From positions 47,899 to 111,898 of the forward strand of contig JAUJNZ010000002.1 in NCBI GenBank assembly GCA_030447905.1: 64,000 nt of DNA, written 5' to 3'. Below the pieces are notes generated by a model that was not told the origin of the DNA, ran no database searches, and worked only from the letters and a program-made list of their open reading frames with translations. Position numbers and translations under genes: made by a program. Shown one piece after another: positions 8,324-16,008 of this stretch. Each line of letters begins with the position of its first letter. Within the stretch, counting starts at the first letter, position 1. The DNA is from Thermoleophilaceae bacterium (GTDB lineage: Bacteria; Actinomycetota; Thermoleophilia; Solirubrobacterales; Thermoleophilaceae).

Positions 8324-8769
8324 ACCGACAGTGTCGCGGCCACGAGCAGCAACAGCAGGCCGGCAACGGCGTGGATCATGGCGGATGGGCTCCTCAGCAC
8401 GCCGAGATCGCCACTCCCTGACGCTACGCCGGCGAAGAAGCCAAGGGTCTGCATGTACATCAGCAGAATGATGCTCGCAAAGACGTTGATCAGGAGCTTG
8501 GCCAGGACCCAATAGTGCCGGAACAAGCCCCACTTCGTGCCCAGCGACTGGAGAAGCCCGGTCAGCAACGAGGCGACGCTCAACGGGACGAGGACGAACC
8601 AGCCGATCGACTCCATCCCGAGATAGGCGGCACGCACCATATGCGCCTCCTGACTGGTCAGACCGGCGACGGCGAGAGCCAGGACGCCAGCGATCGCGCC
8701 GAGCCAGCCGACCGAGGAAACGACATGCGCGGTGAGCGCGAACTTGCGCAGGCGGGGGCCCATGGTCAC
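8266..8769 (-). CDS. Four-helix integral membrane protein (DUF2269-like)
   Basis: A 167-residue protein with four predicted membrane helices at about 12-35, 52-72, 88-108 and 130-150. His14 in helix 1 and His133 (MIHAVAGLLLLL) in helix 4 could lie in the membrane, as in small cytochrome-like or DUF2269-type proteins. I use that label only loosely. The GTG at 8769 overlaps the stop of the upstream small membrane protein (GTGA); an ATG two codons further in is equally possible. Confidence 0.7.
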   Translation of the reverse strand: MTMGPRLRKFALTAHVVSSVGWLGAIAGVLALAVAGLTSQEAHMVRAAYLGMESIGWFVLVPLSVASLLTGLLQSLGTKWGLFRHYWVLAKLLINVFASIILLMYMQTLGFFAGVASGSGDLGVLRSPSAMIHAVAGLLLLLVAATLSVYKPRGMTRYGWRKAAGAA

Positions 8770-9086
8770 GGCTGTTGCCCCCTGTGTGGTGCGGCGCCGG
8801 CGGGCGGTACGTGGCCACCAAGGTCCCAGCCGGACCGTGTGCGCTCTTCTGCGACGCCGGCGGGCGGTGTGCGCGCACCAGCGTCATCGGACCCGGTGTG
8901 GCGACCCGGGCCGTGCTGACCACCGCCGGCGAGGAGTAAGACGGCGACGAGCAGGACCACGGCGAGGGCGACGATCCCGAACACCTTCACCCAGCGTGGT
9001 GTGCTGGGGGGCGCCTCGCCGTCGAGCCCCACTCCGGCGTCGTCGGTGTCCCCTTCGGAGTCGGGATAGGGGGGCGAGTCGGCGAT
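8766..9086 (-). CDS. Small single-pass membrane protein, start codon unclear
   Basis: About 106 residues: an acidic, Pro-rich N-terminus (ADSPPYPDSEGDTDD), one membrane helix (VFGIVALAVVLLVAVLLLA), then a Gly/His-rich stretch (GGGQHGPGRHT). A strong promoter at 9139-9167 places transcription start near 9132, so longer starts are ruled out. No ATG, GTG or TTG lies between that point and the membrane helix. AGAGAGGA sits 7 bases before an ATC at 9084-9086, where the protein would naturally begin. Either a base was misread there or an unusual start is used. The gene overlaps the next membrane gene by 4 bases. Function unknown. Confidence 0.55.
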   Translation of the reverse strand: MADSPPYPDSEGDTDDAGVGLDGEAPPSTPRWVKVFGIVALAVVLLVAVLLLAGGGQHGPGRHTGSDDAGARTPPAGVAEERTRSGWDLGGHVPPAGAAPHRGQQP

Positions 9087-9138
9087 GTGCGTGTCCTCTC
9101 TGTCGCGAGCAGTTGTCCGAGTCCTCCTGACGGCGCCG

Positions 9139-9167
9139 AGTTTACGAGACGGTGTGTTCAGGGTCAA
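9139..9167 (-). promoter_or_regulatory. Sigma-70-type promoter for the small membrane protein operon
   Basis: On the minus strand TTGACC (minus-35, 9162-9167) and TAAACT (minus-10, 9139-9144) are 17 bases apart, close to the ideal housekeeping promoter. It would drive the 8766-9086 and 8266-8769 genes. It lies in the gap shared with the divergent TetR gene, so TetR control of this promoter is plausible. Confidence 0.6.
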
Positions 9168-9208
9168 GGCGTTATGCCTCGGCCCCAACGCCACGTACAC
9201 TAAGGTGG

Positions 9209-9850
9209 GTGCCGAGGCTGTGGAACGAGACGATCGAGGCACACCGCCGCGCGGTGCGCGACGCGACCCTGGACACCACCGCGGCGCTGGTGGCCAGGCA
9301 CGGGCTGCGGTCGGTGACGATGTCGCAGATCGCCGAGGAGACCGGCATTGGACGCGCCACGCTGTACAAGTACTTTTCAGGCGTCGAGGCGATCCTCCTC
9401 GCCTGGCACCAGCGGCAGGTCGCCGGCCACCTCGAGCATCTCGGCGCGCTCCGGGATCAAACCGGCGCCGCCTGTGAGCGGCTCGAAGCTGTGCTCGAGG
9501 CCTACGCGCTCATACAGCACGAGCACCACGGCACCGAGCTCGCGGCTCTCCTGCATCGAGGCGAGCACGTCGCCCGAGCGCAGCAGCACCTCAGCGACCT
9601 CATCCGAGACCTCTTGATCGAGGGCGCAAAGAGCGGCGATCTCCGGGCCGATGTCGCGCCTGACGAGCTCGCGAGCTACTGCCTCCACGCTCTCACGGCA
9701 GCCACCAGCCTGCCGTCCAAGGCCGCCGTCCGCCGGCTAGTCGCGGTTACTCTGGCCGGGTTGCGCCCCGCGCGAGCCAAAGTCGCCGGGGCCAGTAGGG
9801 CAGGCGCGAGGTCGGTGGGTAAGGCCCAGGACGCTGACCACGCCGGGTAG
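9209..9850 (+). CDS. TetR/AcrR family transcriptional regulator
   Basis: The protein has about 213 residues. The N-terminal DNA-binding domain shows the typical order: TTAALVARHGLRSVTMSQIAEETGIGRATLYKYF (about residues 17-50). The rest is helical and serves as the ligand and dimer domain. I chose the GTG at 9209, which starts just before PRLWNETIEAHRRAVR; earlier starts would cover the promoter region. It is divergent from the small membrane protein genes and may regulate them and itself. The ligand is not predictable. The last 25 residues are basic and low complexity. Confidence 0.85.
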   Translation: MPRLWNETIEAHRRAVRDATLDTTAALVARHGLRSVTMSQIAEETGIGRATLYKYFSGVEAILLAWHQRQVAGHLEHLGALRDQTGAACERLEAVLEAYALIQHEHHGTELAALLHRGEHVARAQQHLSDLIRDLLIEGAKSGDLRADVAPDELASYCLHALTAATSLPSKAAVRRLVAVTLAGLRPARAKVAGASRAGARSVGKAQDADHAG

Positions 9851-9854
9851 TCGC

Positions 9855-10214
9855 TCAGCCGTGGGGCGCGTAGCGGTGATGCAGCATGAGGTCGTTCCCG
9901 TCGGGATCGGTGAAGAACGCCATATGACACACCCCGGTGTCCATCGTCTCGCCGGCGAAGACGACACCCTTGGCCTCGAGGTCCGTGCGCGCCGCGGCCA
10001 CGTCCTCGACGTGGAGGGCGGGGTGGGCGTTCTTCTGCGGCGCGAACTCCATCCCGAACCTCTCCGGCTCCCAGATCCCGAAACAGGTATCCCCCGCCCA
10101 GGCCTCGAAGCGCGAATGGTCGTCCGGGCGCAGCCCGAGCGTCTCGACGTAGAAGCTCCGTGAGCGTTCGGCGTCCTGCGATGGAACGCCGATGAAGTCG
10201 AGCTTGTCGATCAT
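9855..10214 (-). CDS. VOC family protein
   Basis: A 119-residue single-domain VOC protein: LDFIGVPSQDAERSRSFYVETLGL, GIWEPERFGME, HPALHVEDVAAART and the C-terminal CHMAFFTDPDGNDLMLHHRYA. Possible metal ligands are His in HPALHV and the terminal region HH/Glu equivalents. Homologues include glyoxalases, dioxygenases and antibiotic-binding proteins, so the activity is open. It converges on the TetR gene, whose stop is only 4 bases away. Confidence 0.85.
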   Translation of the reverse strand: MIDKLDFIGVPSQDAERSRSFYVETLGLRPDDHSRFEAWAGDTCFGIWEPERFGMEFAPQKNAHPALHVEDVAAARTDLEAKGVVFAGETMDTGVCHMAFFTDPDGNDLMLHHRYAPHG

Positions 10215-10243
10215 GACTGGGCTCGCTCAGCCTCCGCCCCGCG

Positions 10244-10420
10244 CTACCCGGTCTCGCGGATGTTGGCTCTCACCTGCGCGACCACCTCGTCACCAACCTC
10301 CTCCATGCCGTGCGCCTCACGAGCATGGGTTGCGACCTTCGCCAGGATCTGCTCTTCGCTGTCGGCCAAGAACGTGGTCTGGCAACCGGGGACCACGGCG
10401 CCGCAGTAGAACTTCTTCAT
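10244..10420 (-). CDS. DUF1059 family small protein
   Basis: A 58-residue protein: MKKFYCGAVVPGC, then FLADSEEQILAKVATHAREAHGM and a short helical end. Two Cys near the N-terminus followed by a His-containing helix are the DUF1059 pattern (C-x6-C and HxxxxHG), which looks like a small metal site. AGGAGA lies 5 bases before the ATG. The ATG overlaps the TGA of the EAL-domain gene (ATGA), so the two are co-translated. The biochemical role is unknown. Confidence 0.8.
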   Translation of the reverse strand: MKKFYCGAVVPGCQTTFLADSEEQILAKVATHAREAHGMEEVGDEVVAQVRANIRETG

Positions 10421-11694
10421 CGGGTTCTCCTCTCGTCCATGTCGGATGTTTGCATGTCGAGGACCAAGCCGGTCCCGTGGTCCCGGCCAGCTGCCGCCGG
10501 TGAGCGCCCGTCGCTAAGCGCCAGCACCAAGCGATGAACCGGCACCAGGCCGAGGTAGCGCCCCGCCTCGTCGCAGCAGACGACGGGATCGAAACGCTCG
10601 CCGGCGGAACGCGTCATCGCTCGCCGGGCGACGTCAGCGACCTCATCCGCCGCGTGGACGAGCAGCGGGCGGTGGGGTTCGCCACCACCGTCGACTCCCC
10701 CCGGGAGCAGCCCGATGGGGCGACGGCGCTCGTCCACGATCACCACGGCCTCGGTCGTGGCGCATCCCCCGTGGGTGCCCGCCGACCGCTCGCCTCGGAC
10801 GATCGTCGGCGCACCCTCGAGGAGAGCGATCATGGCGGCCTCGGCCGTGCCGGCATGGAAGCGCTCTCGGCTGAGTTGCGTGAGCTCGGGGCTGAGACCG
10901 ACCATCCGAGAGGAGGGCGCAGCGAACAGGTTGCCCTGCGCCAACGGGACGCCGAGCCTGGCGAGCGCCTCGAGCTCCTCCACACGCTCAACGCCCTCGG
11001 CGACGATCCAGGCGTCGGTTCGACCGGCGAAGCCGCCGAGCATCTCGATTGCCGCTCCCTTGGCCTCGTCCCCGTCGACTCCGGCCACAAGGCCCATGTC
11101 GACCTTCACGAACTCCGGACGCAGCTCGAGGATGCGGTTGAGACTCCCGTACCCGGAACCCGCGTCGTCCACGGCCAGGGCGGCGCCTGACCGGCGCAGA
11201 GTGTCCAGCGTGGCGCGAGGAAGATCGCCGCCGGCGACGTCAGTCTGCTCGGTGACTTCGAGTACCACGGCGCTGAGGTTCGGCCGCTCGCAAAGGACCT
11301 CGTACAGAACCGAGGATGCGAGTGCCGCGAGGCTGACGTTAAGCGACAGGAAGCAGTTCGCGGGCAGGTGTGGGCGGGCGTCGAGGGCCTTTCCAACGAG
11401 CAAGGCCTCGAGCCGGTCCCCGAGGCCCACGGCCCGGGCGGCCGCAATCCAGACGTCGGGCGGGCCCAGCTCCGTGGGAAAGCGCGCGAGGGCTTCGTAT
11501 CCGCATACGACCCCGCGCCCCAGATCGACAATCGGCTGAAACGCCATGTCCGCGAGCTCCGGCTGGCTGAGAACTCTTCTCACCGCCGTGGTTGCTGGCG
11601 AGCCGTCGGCAGCAGGGCCAGGGCCGGACCATCGATCGCCGGCCAGCGCCTCTCGTGCGACCCCGCTCACGGTATCGGTCATCGAAGCGCTCAT
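10417..11694 (-). CDS. EAL-domain c-di-GMP phosphodiesterase with C-terminal CBS-like region
   Basis: A 425-residue protein. The EAL domain (about 40-265) has the residues needed for catalysis: Glu67 in YEALAR, Asn119 in LNVS, Glu near 146-149 (LEVTEQ), Asp176-Asp177, Lys197, Glu233 (AEGVE) and Gln253. It should hydrolyse c-di-GMP to pGpG. The C-terminal 150 residues show two repeats of the form EAVVIVDERRRPIGLL and PVVCCDEAGRYLGLVPV, like a degenerate CBS pair, which usually binds adenine nucleotides. No GGDEF domain or membrane segment is present. It is translationally coupled to the DUF1059 gene. Confidence 0.88.
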   Translation of the reverse strand: MSASMTDTVSGVAREALAGDRWSGPGPAADGSPATTAVRRVLSQPELADMAFQPIVDLGRGVVCGYEALARFPTELGPPDVWIAAARAVGLGDRLEALLVGKALDARPHLPANCFLSLNVSLAALASSVLYEVLCERPNLSAVVLEVTEQTDVAGGDLPRATLDTLRRSGAALAVDDAGSGYGSLNRILELRPEFVKVDMGLVAGVDGDEAKGAAIEMLGGFAGRTDAWIVAEGVERVEELEALARLGVPLAQGNLFAAPSSRMVGLSPELTQLSRERFHAGTAEAAMIALLEGAPTIVRGERSAGTHGGCATTEAVVIVDERRRPIGLLPGGVDGGGEPHRPLLVHAADEVADVARRAMTRSAGERFDPVVCCDEAGRYLGLVPVHRLVLALSDGRSPAAAGRDHGTGLVLDMQTSDMDERRTR

Positions 11695-11823
11695 CGTCCC
11701 GCGGCGACTATCGACACCATTCTCACCACCTTAAGTGCGCTCGGCCATGGATACGTTCCCCGTTTTCCGATGAGCGGACCGTCGGGGCCGGGAACCGCTC
11801 AGGCTGGGTTCGACCCTTGATCC

Positions 11824-11893
11824 GATATCGTACTCGCGCGCGAGGGACGGTGCAGGGCAGAATCGTTGCAATACGGTATCGCATCTGCGCGCT
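11824..11893 (+). promoter_or_regulatory. Direct-repeat motif upstream of the RHH-GAF gene
   Basis: G-R-TATCG-Y-A followed by a GCGCGC-rich tail occurs at 11824-11842 and again at 11875-11893, in the same orientation and 51 bases apart. The second copy ends 18 bases before the ATG. Since the gene product has a DNA-binding ribbon-helix-helix segment, the repeats may be its own operators. This is a weak, by-eye signal. Confidence 0.3.
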
Positions 11894-11911
11894 AGCCTGG
11901 TCAGCGCCACC

Positions 11912-12637
11912 ATGGCCATGCATGCGACCACCGTCCGCTTCACCGACGACCTCTGGGACCTACTCGAGGCCGAGGCGGCCCGCCAGGGCGTAAGCGTGGC
12001 GCAGTTCGTCCGTGATGCCGCGCTGGTGCGGGTCGCCAGCGTGATGGCGAGGCGCGGAGAGGAGGGCGCCGACGACACGCTCGAGCGGCTCGCCGCCGGG
12101 GCGCTCAAGCGGCGGAGCCGCCCCGCCTCCGCGACGCGCGATCCTCGCAGGCTGAAGGCCGTCCGGGAGAGCGGACTCCTCGACAGCCCGCGGGAGGCCA
12201 GCTTCGACCGGCTGACGCGGGTCGCGGCCACGGCGCTGAACGCACCCATCGCCTTGGTGTCGATCGTCGACGAGGATCGTCAGTTCCTGAAGAGCTGCGT
12301 CGGCGTCGCGGAGCCGTGGGCCTCGAGGCGCGAGATGCCGCTCTCGCACTCCTACTGCCAGCACGCTGTCGCGTCCACTGAGCCCCTGGTGGTCTCTGAC
12401 GCCCGAGAGCATCCGCTCCTGCGCGAGAGCGCTGCCATCCGCGACATGGGCGCGATCGCCTACGCCGGCGTTCCACTTCTGGACTCCGAGGGACAAGCGC
12501 TCGGGACCCTTTGCGTGATCGACCACGGCCGGCGTGACTGGAGCGCTGACGAGGTCGCGCTGCTCGGGGAGATCGCCGATGCAGTGGTACAGGAGATCGA
12601 GCGGGGCGGCTCCGGTCCCGCGACCGGGGGCCGCTGA
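11912..12637 (+). CDS. Ribbon-helix-helix and GAF domain fusion protein
   Basis: A 241-residue protein. Residues 6-45 (TTVRFTDDLWDLLEAEA, then SVAQFVRDAALVR) look like a CopG/Arc-type ribbon-helix-helix motif. After a basic linker, residues 85-235 form a GAF sensor domain: FDRLTRVAATALNAPIALVSIVDEDRQFLKS, then LSHSYCQHAV and AGVPLLDSEGQALGTLCVIDH. GAF domains bind cyclic nucleotides, haem or other small ligands. The Cys-x-His in SYCQH is the pattern seen in many stress-sensor GAF proteins. A one-component, ligand-sensing DNA-binding protein is the simplest reading. Confidence 0.8.
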   Translation: MAMHATTVRFTDDLWDLLEAEAARQGVSVAQFVRDAALVRVASVMARRGEEGADDTLERLAAGALKRRSRPASATRDPRRLKAVRESGLLDSPREASFDRLTRVAATALNAPIALVSIVDEDRQFLKSCVGVAEPWASRREMPLSHSYCQHAVASTEPLVVSDAREHPLLRESAAIRDMGAIAYAGVPLLDSEGQALGTLCVIDHGRRDWSADEVALLGEIADAVVQEIERGGSGPATGGR

Positions 12638-12676
12638 GGGACCGCGCCTGCTCCCTCCATCCAGCGGCGTCGGCTC

Positions 12677-12706
12677 GCCGCCCGGGCCCGGGCGAGCCCG
12701 GGCGGC
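12677..12706. terminator. Strong hairpin between convergent genes
   Basis: GCCGCCCGGGC and GCCCGGGCGGC form a perfect 11-base stem with an 8-base loop. It lies midway between the stops of the RHH-GAF gene and cysH, which converge. There is no T run on either side, so if it ends transcription it does so without the usual U tract, as is common in GC-rich actinobacteria. Confidence 0.5.
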
Positions 12707-12727
12707 GCCGCAGGCCTCCGCCTCAGC

Positions 12728-13390
12728 TCAGTGCAGCCCGCACTCGTCGCGCGCCGAGTCCGCCCAGCGTCCCTCCCGCCCGTTTCCCGGCTTCGTGCAG
12801 TGCGTGCAGCCGATCGACCCGTACCCGCGGTCGTGCAACAGGTTGTAGGGCAGGTCGTGGCGGTGGATGTAGCGCCACACGTCGCGCTCTGACCAGTCGG
12901 CGAGCGGATTGACCTTGTGGACCCCGCGGCGGTCGTCCCAGGTCAGCTTGGGCGCCCGCGAGCGGCCCGGGGACTGGTCGCGGCGCAGGCCGCTGACCCA
13001 GGCGTCGGCGCCGGCCAGCGCCTTCTCGAGCGGCGAGACCTTGCGCAGGCCGCAGCACGCCGCGGGGTCGCGTTTCCACAGTTCGTCCCCGTAGAGGGCG
13101 GCCTGGCGGGCTACGGTCGGGCCCTGGAAGACGTCGATCTCCACGCCGAAGCGCTGCTCGAGGGCCTCCCAGGTCGCGTAGGTCTCGGGGAACAGCAGCC
13201 CGGTGTCGAGCGTGAAGAAGCGCGCCTCGGGCTCGATCTCGAGCAGCATGCGCATGATCACCGAGGACTCCTTCTGGAACGAGCAGGCGACGTACAGGCC
13301 CCGGCCGAAGCGCTCGACGGCGTGCTCGAGCACCTCCTCGGCGGAGAGCTCCTCGAGGTCGGTGGGGACGCTTTCGGGGGCGAGGGTCAT
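12728..13390 (-). CDS. cysH: Adenylylsulfate/phosphoadenylylsulfate reductase
   Basis: A 220-residue protein of the PP-loop reductase family: CSFQKESSVI nucleotide-binding loop, LDTGLLFPETY, then WVSGLRRDQSPGR. It has Cys112-Cys113 (ACCGLRK) and Cys195/Cys198 (GCTHC), the CC...CxxC set that binds a 4Fe-4S cluster. That points to the adenylylsulfate (APS) type of assimilatory reductase rather than the PAPS-only enterobacterial type. The catalytic Cys217 is in the C-terminal ECGLH. It makes sulfite for the sulfite reductase encoded 17 bases upstream. Start ATG at 13390. Confidence 0.93.
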   Translation of the reverse strand: MTLAPESVPTDLEELSAEEVLEHAVERFGRGLYVACSFQKESSVIMRMLLEIEPEARFFTLDTGLLFPETYATWEALEQRFGVEIDVFQGPTVARQAALYGDELWKRDPAACCGLRKVSPLEKALAGADAWVSGLRRDQSPGRSRAPKLTWDDRRGVHKVNPLADWSERDVWRYIHRHDLPYNLLHDRGYGSIGCTHCTKPGNGREGRWADSARDECGLH

Positions 13391-13407
13391 GCGTGCGGCG
13401 GCGCCGT

Positions 13408-15237
13408 CTAGACGGCGCACTCTCCTTCTCCGCGGATCACCTTGAACGGCTCCTCGCGGTTCCAGTCGACGAACAGCTGGAGGTTCTCGAGGCTGAACTC
13501 GACCGGCATGGCGAGATCCTTGACCGCGCCCTCGAGCTCCGCTCCGCCGATCCGGCCGGCGAAGTCGCGGAACTCCTCGCCGTCCTCGCGTTGGTCGTGG
13601 TACATCCGCAGCCAGCGCTCGATGGCGTCGGGCACGCGCTTGGCCGCCAGGCGCACCTTGAGCCGCTGGCCCATCGCAACCTCGCCGCCCTCGTAGCGTC
13701 CGCCTACGTGGGCGACGTAGGCGGGGATCGTCTTGTCGCCGACCTTGATCGAGGCGCCGTAGAAGCCGATGTCGGCGATGTGGTGCTGGCTGCACCCGTT
13801 CGGGCAGCCGCTCATCTTGATGTGGACGCGCTTGATCAGCGGGTCCTCGATCTCCATCTGCTCGAGGCGCTCCTGGACGGCGCGGTTGAGCCCCATCGAG
13901 CTCGTGATGCCGAGCTTGCAGGAGTCGGTGCCCGGGCAGCTGACCACGTCGGTGATCTCGTGGGCGCCCGCCTCGCCAAGGCCGAGCTCCGAAAGGCCGC
14001 GCCAGAGGTCGTAGACCGACTCGTCGCGGACCCATCGCAATACCAGGTTCTGGTGCACGGTGGTGCGCGCGTAGCCGCCGCTGAACTCGCGCATGAGGTC
14101 GGCGAGCGCGCGGAACTGGTAGGGCGTCAGGTCGCCGCGGGTGACCTTGACCTCGACCGAGGAGAAGCCCTCCTGGCGCTGGGGACGGACGTTCGAGGCG
14201 AGGAAGCGGTTGAACTCACGGTTGTCTCCGTTCGGGCTTCCGGGCGCGAGCGCCGGTCCGGGCGCGTTCGCCTCCTCGTCGTGCTCGAAGAGCCGGCCGT
14301 CGAGCGAGTAGTCGCGCAGGGCGACCCAGTCGCCCTCGAGCTCCTCGTCGACCTGGCGGCGGAACTCCTCGGGCCCGATCTTGTCGATCAGGACCTTGAT
14401 CCGGGCTCGGGCGCGGTTGACCCGCAGCCAGTCCTGGCGGTCGAAGATCCGCAGCACCGCCTCGGTGACCTTGAGGTACTCGCCGTCGTCGGCGCGCACG
14501 AAGTCGTAGATGGTCGGCGCCACGCGCGGCATGATCGAGGTGCCCCCGCCCACCCGCAGCTCGAACCCCCGCACGCCCTCGCGCACCCGCGGGATGAAGC
14601 CGATGTCGTGGATGCCGGTGATCGCCCGGTCCTCGTCGGTGGCCGTGAACGCCGTCTTCACCTTGCGGGGCATGAGCTGGCAGACCTCGTGACGGACGAA
14701 GTAGCGTACGTAGGCGCCGGCGTACGGCGTCGGGTCGAAGGGCTCGCCCTCGCAGATCCCCGCCCAGGGGTCACCGGTCACGTTGCGGACGGTGTTGCCG
14801 CAGCCCTCGCGCGAGGAGAGGCCGGCGTCGCCGAGCTCGCGGATCGCCTGGGCGGCGTCGCGCAGCGGGACGTGGTGAATCTGGATGTTCTGGCGAGTCG
14901 TGATGTGGCCCTTGTCGAGCGGCGCGTACTCCTCGACGACGTCGGCGAAGGCCTCCATCTGCTCGGGGGTGACCCCTCCGAAGGGGAGCTTGACGCGGAT
15001 CATCTGGACGTCGGCCTGGCGCTGGCCGTAGACGCCCTGGCGCAGGCGGAACTTGATGAACTCATCCTCGGCCACGTCGTTGCCGAGGAAGCGCTCGGCC
15101 TCGACGTCGAAGTCGTCGAACTCGCGCTCGAGGATGGGGATCACGTGCCCGGGCACGTCCTCGACGACCTCCGGGTTGTCGAGCGAGCCCTTGCGGCCCT
15201 TCTTCTTCAGGTCCTGTGCCACCGCCGTGGGCTCCAT
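13408..15237 (-). CDS. Ferredoxin-type nitrite/sulfite reductase
   Basis: A 609-residue siroheme enzyme with the two-fold repeated ferrite-reductase architecture. Siroheme/4Fe-4S cysteines are Cys434 and Cys440 (CPGTDSC) and Cys478 and Cys482 (CPNGC). The N-terminal half-domain includes HITTRQNIQIHHV and GNTVRNVTGDPWAG. Pairing with cysH and a rhodanese argues that it reduces sulfite to sulfide using ferredoxin, rather than nitrite. The ATG at 15237 follows GGAGAA. The operon order is rhodanese, sulfite reductase, cysH. Confidence 0.92.
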   Translation of the reverse strand: MEPTAVAQDLKKKGRKGSLDNPEVVEDVPGHVIPILEREFDDFDVEAERFLGNDVAEDEFIKFRLRQGVYGQRQADVQMIRVKLPFGGVTPEQMEAFADVVEEYAPLDKGHITTRQNIQIHHVPLRDAAQAIRELGDAGLSSREGCGNTVRNVTGDPWAGICEGEPFDPTPYAGAYVRYFVRHEVCQLMPRKVKTAFTATDEDRAITGIHDIGFIPRVREGVRGFELRVGGGTSIMPRVAPTIYDFVRADDGEYLKVTEAVLRIFDRQDWLRVNRARARIKVLIDKIGPEEFRRQVDEELEGDWVALRDYSLDGRLFEHDEEANAPGPALAPGSPNGDNREFNRFLASNVRPQRQEGFSSVEVKVTRGDLTPYQFRALADLMREFSGGYARTTVHQNLVLRWVRDESVYDLWRGLSELGLGEAGAHEITDVVSCPGTDSCKLGITSSMGLNRAVQERLEQMEIEDPLIKRVHIKMSGCPNGCSQHHIADIGFYGASIKVGDKTIPAYVAHVGGRYEGGEVAMGQRLKVRLAAKRVPDAIERWLRMYHDQREDGEEFRDFAGRIGGAELEGAVKDLAMPVEFSLENLQLFVDWNREEPFKVIRGEGECAV

Positions 15238-15300
15238 CGCGCCGTTCTCCTACAGTTGCCGAAAGCGTGTCGCGGCGCCGCAGGGGACGCCCGAAGGCGA

Positions 15301-15327
15301 CAAAACTAGCAAAAGCCGGTCGGCTTT
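15301..15327 (-). terminator. Hairpin with T-rich tail after the rhodanese gene
   Basis: On the minus strand AAAGCC, a GACC loop and GGCTTTT are followed by GCTAGTTTTG. It starts 7 bases after the rhodanese stop. The stem is short (6-7 bases) but the T runs make it one of the few classical-looking terminators here. It would partly separate the rhodanese from the sulfite reductase gene. Confidence 0.45.
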
Positions 15328-15333
15328 CGAGGG

Positions 15334-15690
15334 TTAGGCGCCGGGCAGGCCGCTCGGCGGCTTTACGTGGCCATCCTCGGGCTCGAGCGGGAGGCCGCGC
15401 TCGGCCCACTCCAGGAGACCGCCGGCCATGGTGTGGGCCTCCCAACCGGAGGCGGCGAAGGCCTGCGCGGCCGCCGCCGAGCGGTCGCCCGACCGGCAGT
15501 AGAAGACGACCGGCCGCGCGCGGTTGAACGTCTCGGACCAGGCGGGAAGCTCGTCGAAGGGCACATGCTCAGCTCCGCCGATGCGCCCGGCCTGATACTC
15601 GGCGTCGGTGCGCACGTCGATGATCTGGGACTCGCCGCTCGACATCAGCTCGGCGACGCGCTCGGGCTCGACCTCCTGCTCCTCGCCCAT
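15334..15690 (-). CDS. Rhodanese-like sulfurtransferase domain protein
   Basis: A 118-residue single rhodanese domain: IIDVRTDAEYQAGRIGGAEHVPFDEL, then the active-site loop VVFYCRSGDRSAAAA with the persulfide-forming Cys, and AHTMAGGLLEWAERGLPLE at the end. CRSGDRS is the six-residue loop expected for sulfur transfer. I chose the ATG at 15690, which follows the upstream stop by 2 bases; the GTG at 15723 would overlap that gene. It probably carries sulfur in the assimilation pathway. Confidence 0.85.
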   Translation of the reverse strand: MGEEQEVEPERVAELMSSGESQIIDVRTDAEYQAGRIGGAEHVPFDELPAWSETFNRARPVVFYCRSGDRSAAAAQAFAASGWEAHTMAGGLLEWAERGLPLEPEDGHVKPPSGLPGA

Positions 15691-15692
15691 GC

Positions 15693-15944
15693 TCAGCGCC
15701 CCCAGGGCTCGGGGTCGCCCCACGGGCTAGGACCCGCGGGGTCGAGCCCCGCGGCCTCGAACAGGCCGGCGCGGACCCAGGGGGATATAGAAGGGCCGGC
15801 GGCCGGGGAGAGCGGCGGCGCGGTGTCGCGCAGGAAGCCCTCGATCGCGGCGACGATGGCCGCCGCCTCCTCGGGGCTCGCGCTCGCGGTGGCGCCGAGC
15901 TCGATGCGCGGGCGGGCGGGTTGCTGGCGGCCGTTGCGGGTCAC
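15693..15944 (-). CDS. Small acidic protein, possibly carboxylase epsilon-like
   Basis: An 83-residue protein: IELGATASASPEEAAAIVAAIEGFLRDT forms one amphipathic helix, then a Pro-rich linker and a WVRAGLFEAAGLDP...PWGDPEPW end. Helix plus Trp/Pro tail resembles the small epsilon subunits of actinobacterial acyl-CoA carboxylases, but no carboxylase is nearby and the match is only by pattern. It is the first gene of the sulfur operon by position. Function not assigned. Confidence 0.55.
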   Translation of the reverse strand: MTRNGRQQPARPRIELGATASASPEEAAAIVAAIEGFLRDTAPPLSPAAGPSISPWVRAGLFEAAGLDPAGPSPWGDPEPWGR

Positions 15945-16008
15945 GCGCGATTCAGGCGGTGGTGGCTCGTCGGGGCGTCACGGAGCGGAGGTTATCGTCG
16001 GACCACGG

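Noticed and set aside
13393..15309. Long plus-strand frame of 638 codons opposite the sulfite reductase
   Set aside because: It is the antisense shadow of the sulfite reductase in GC-rich DNA; it has no domains, and its Leu/Val/Ala/Asp bias mirrors the real frame.
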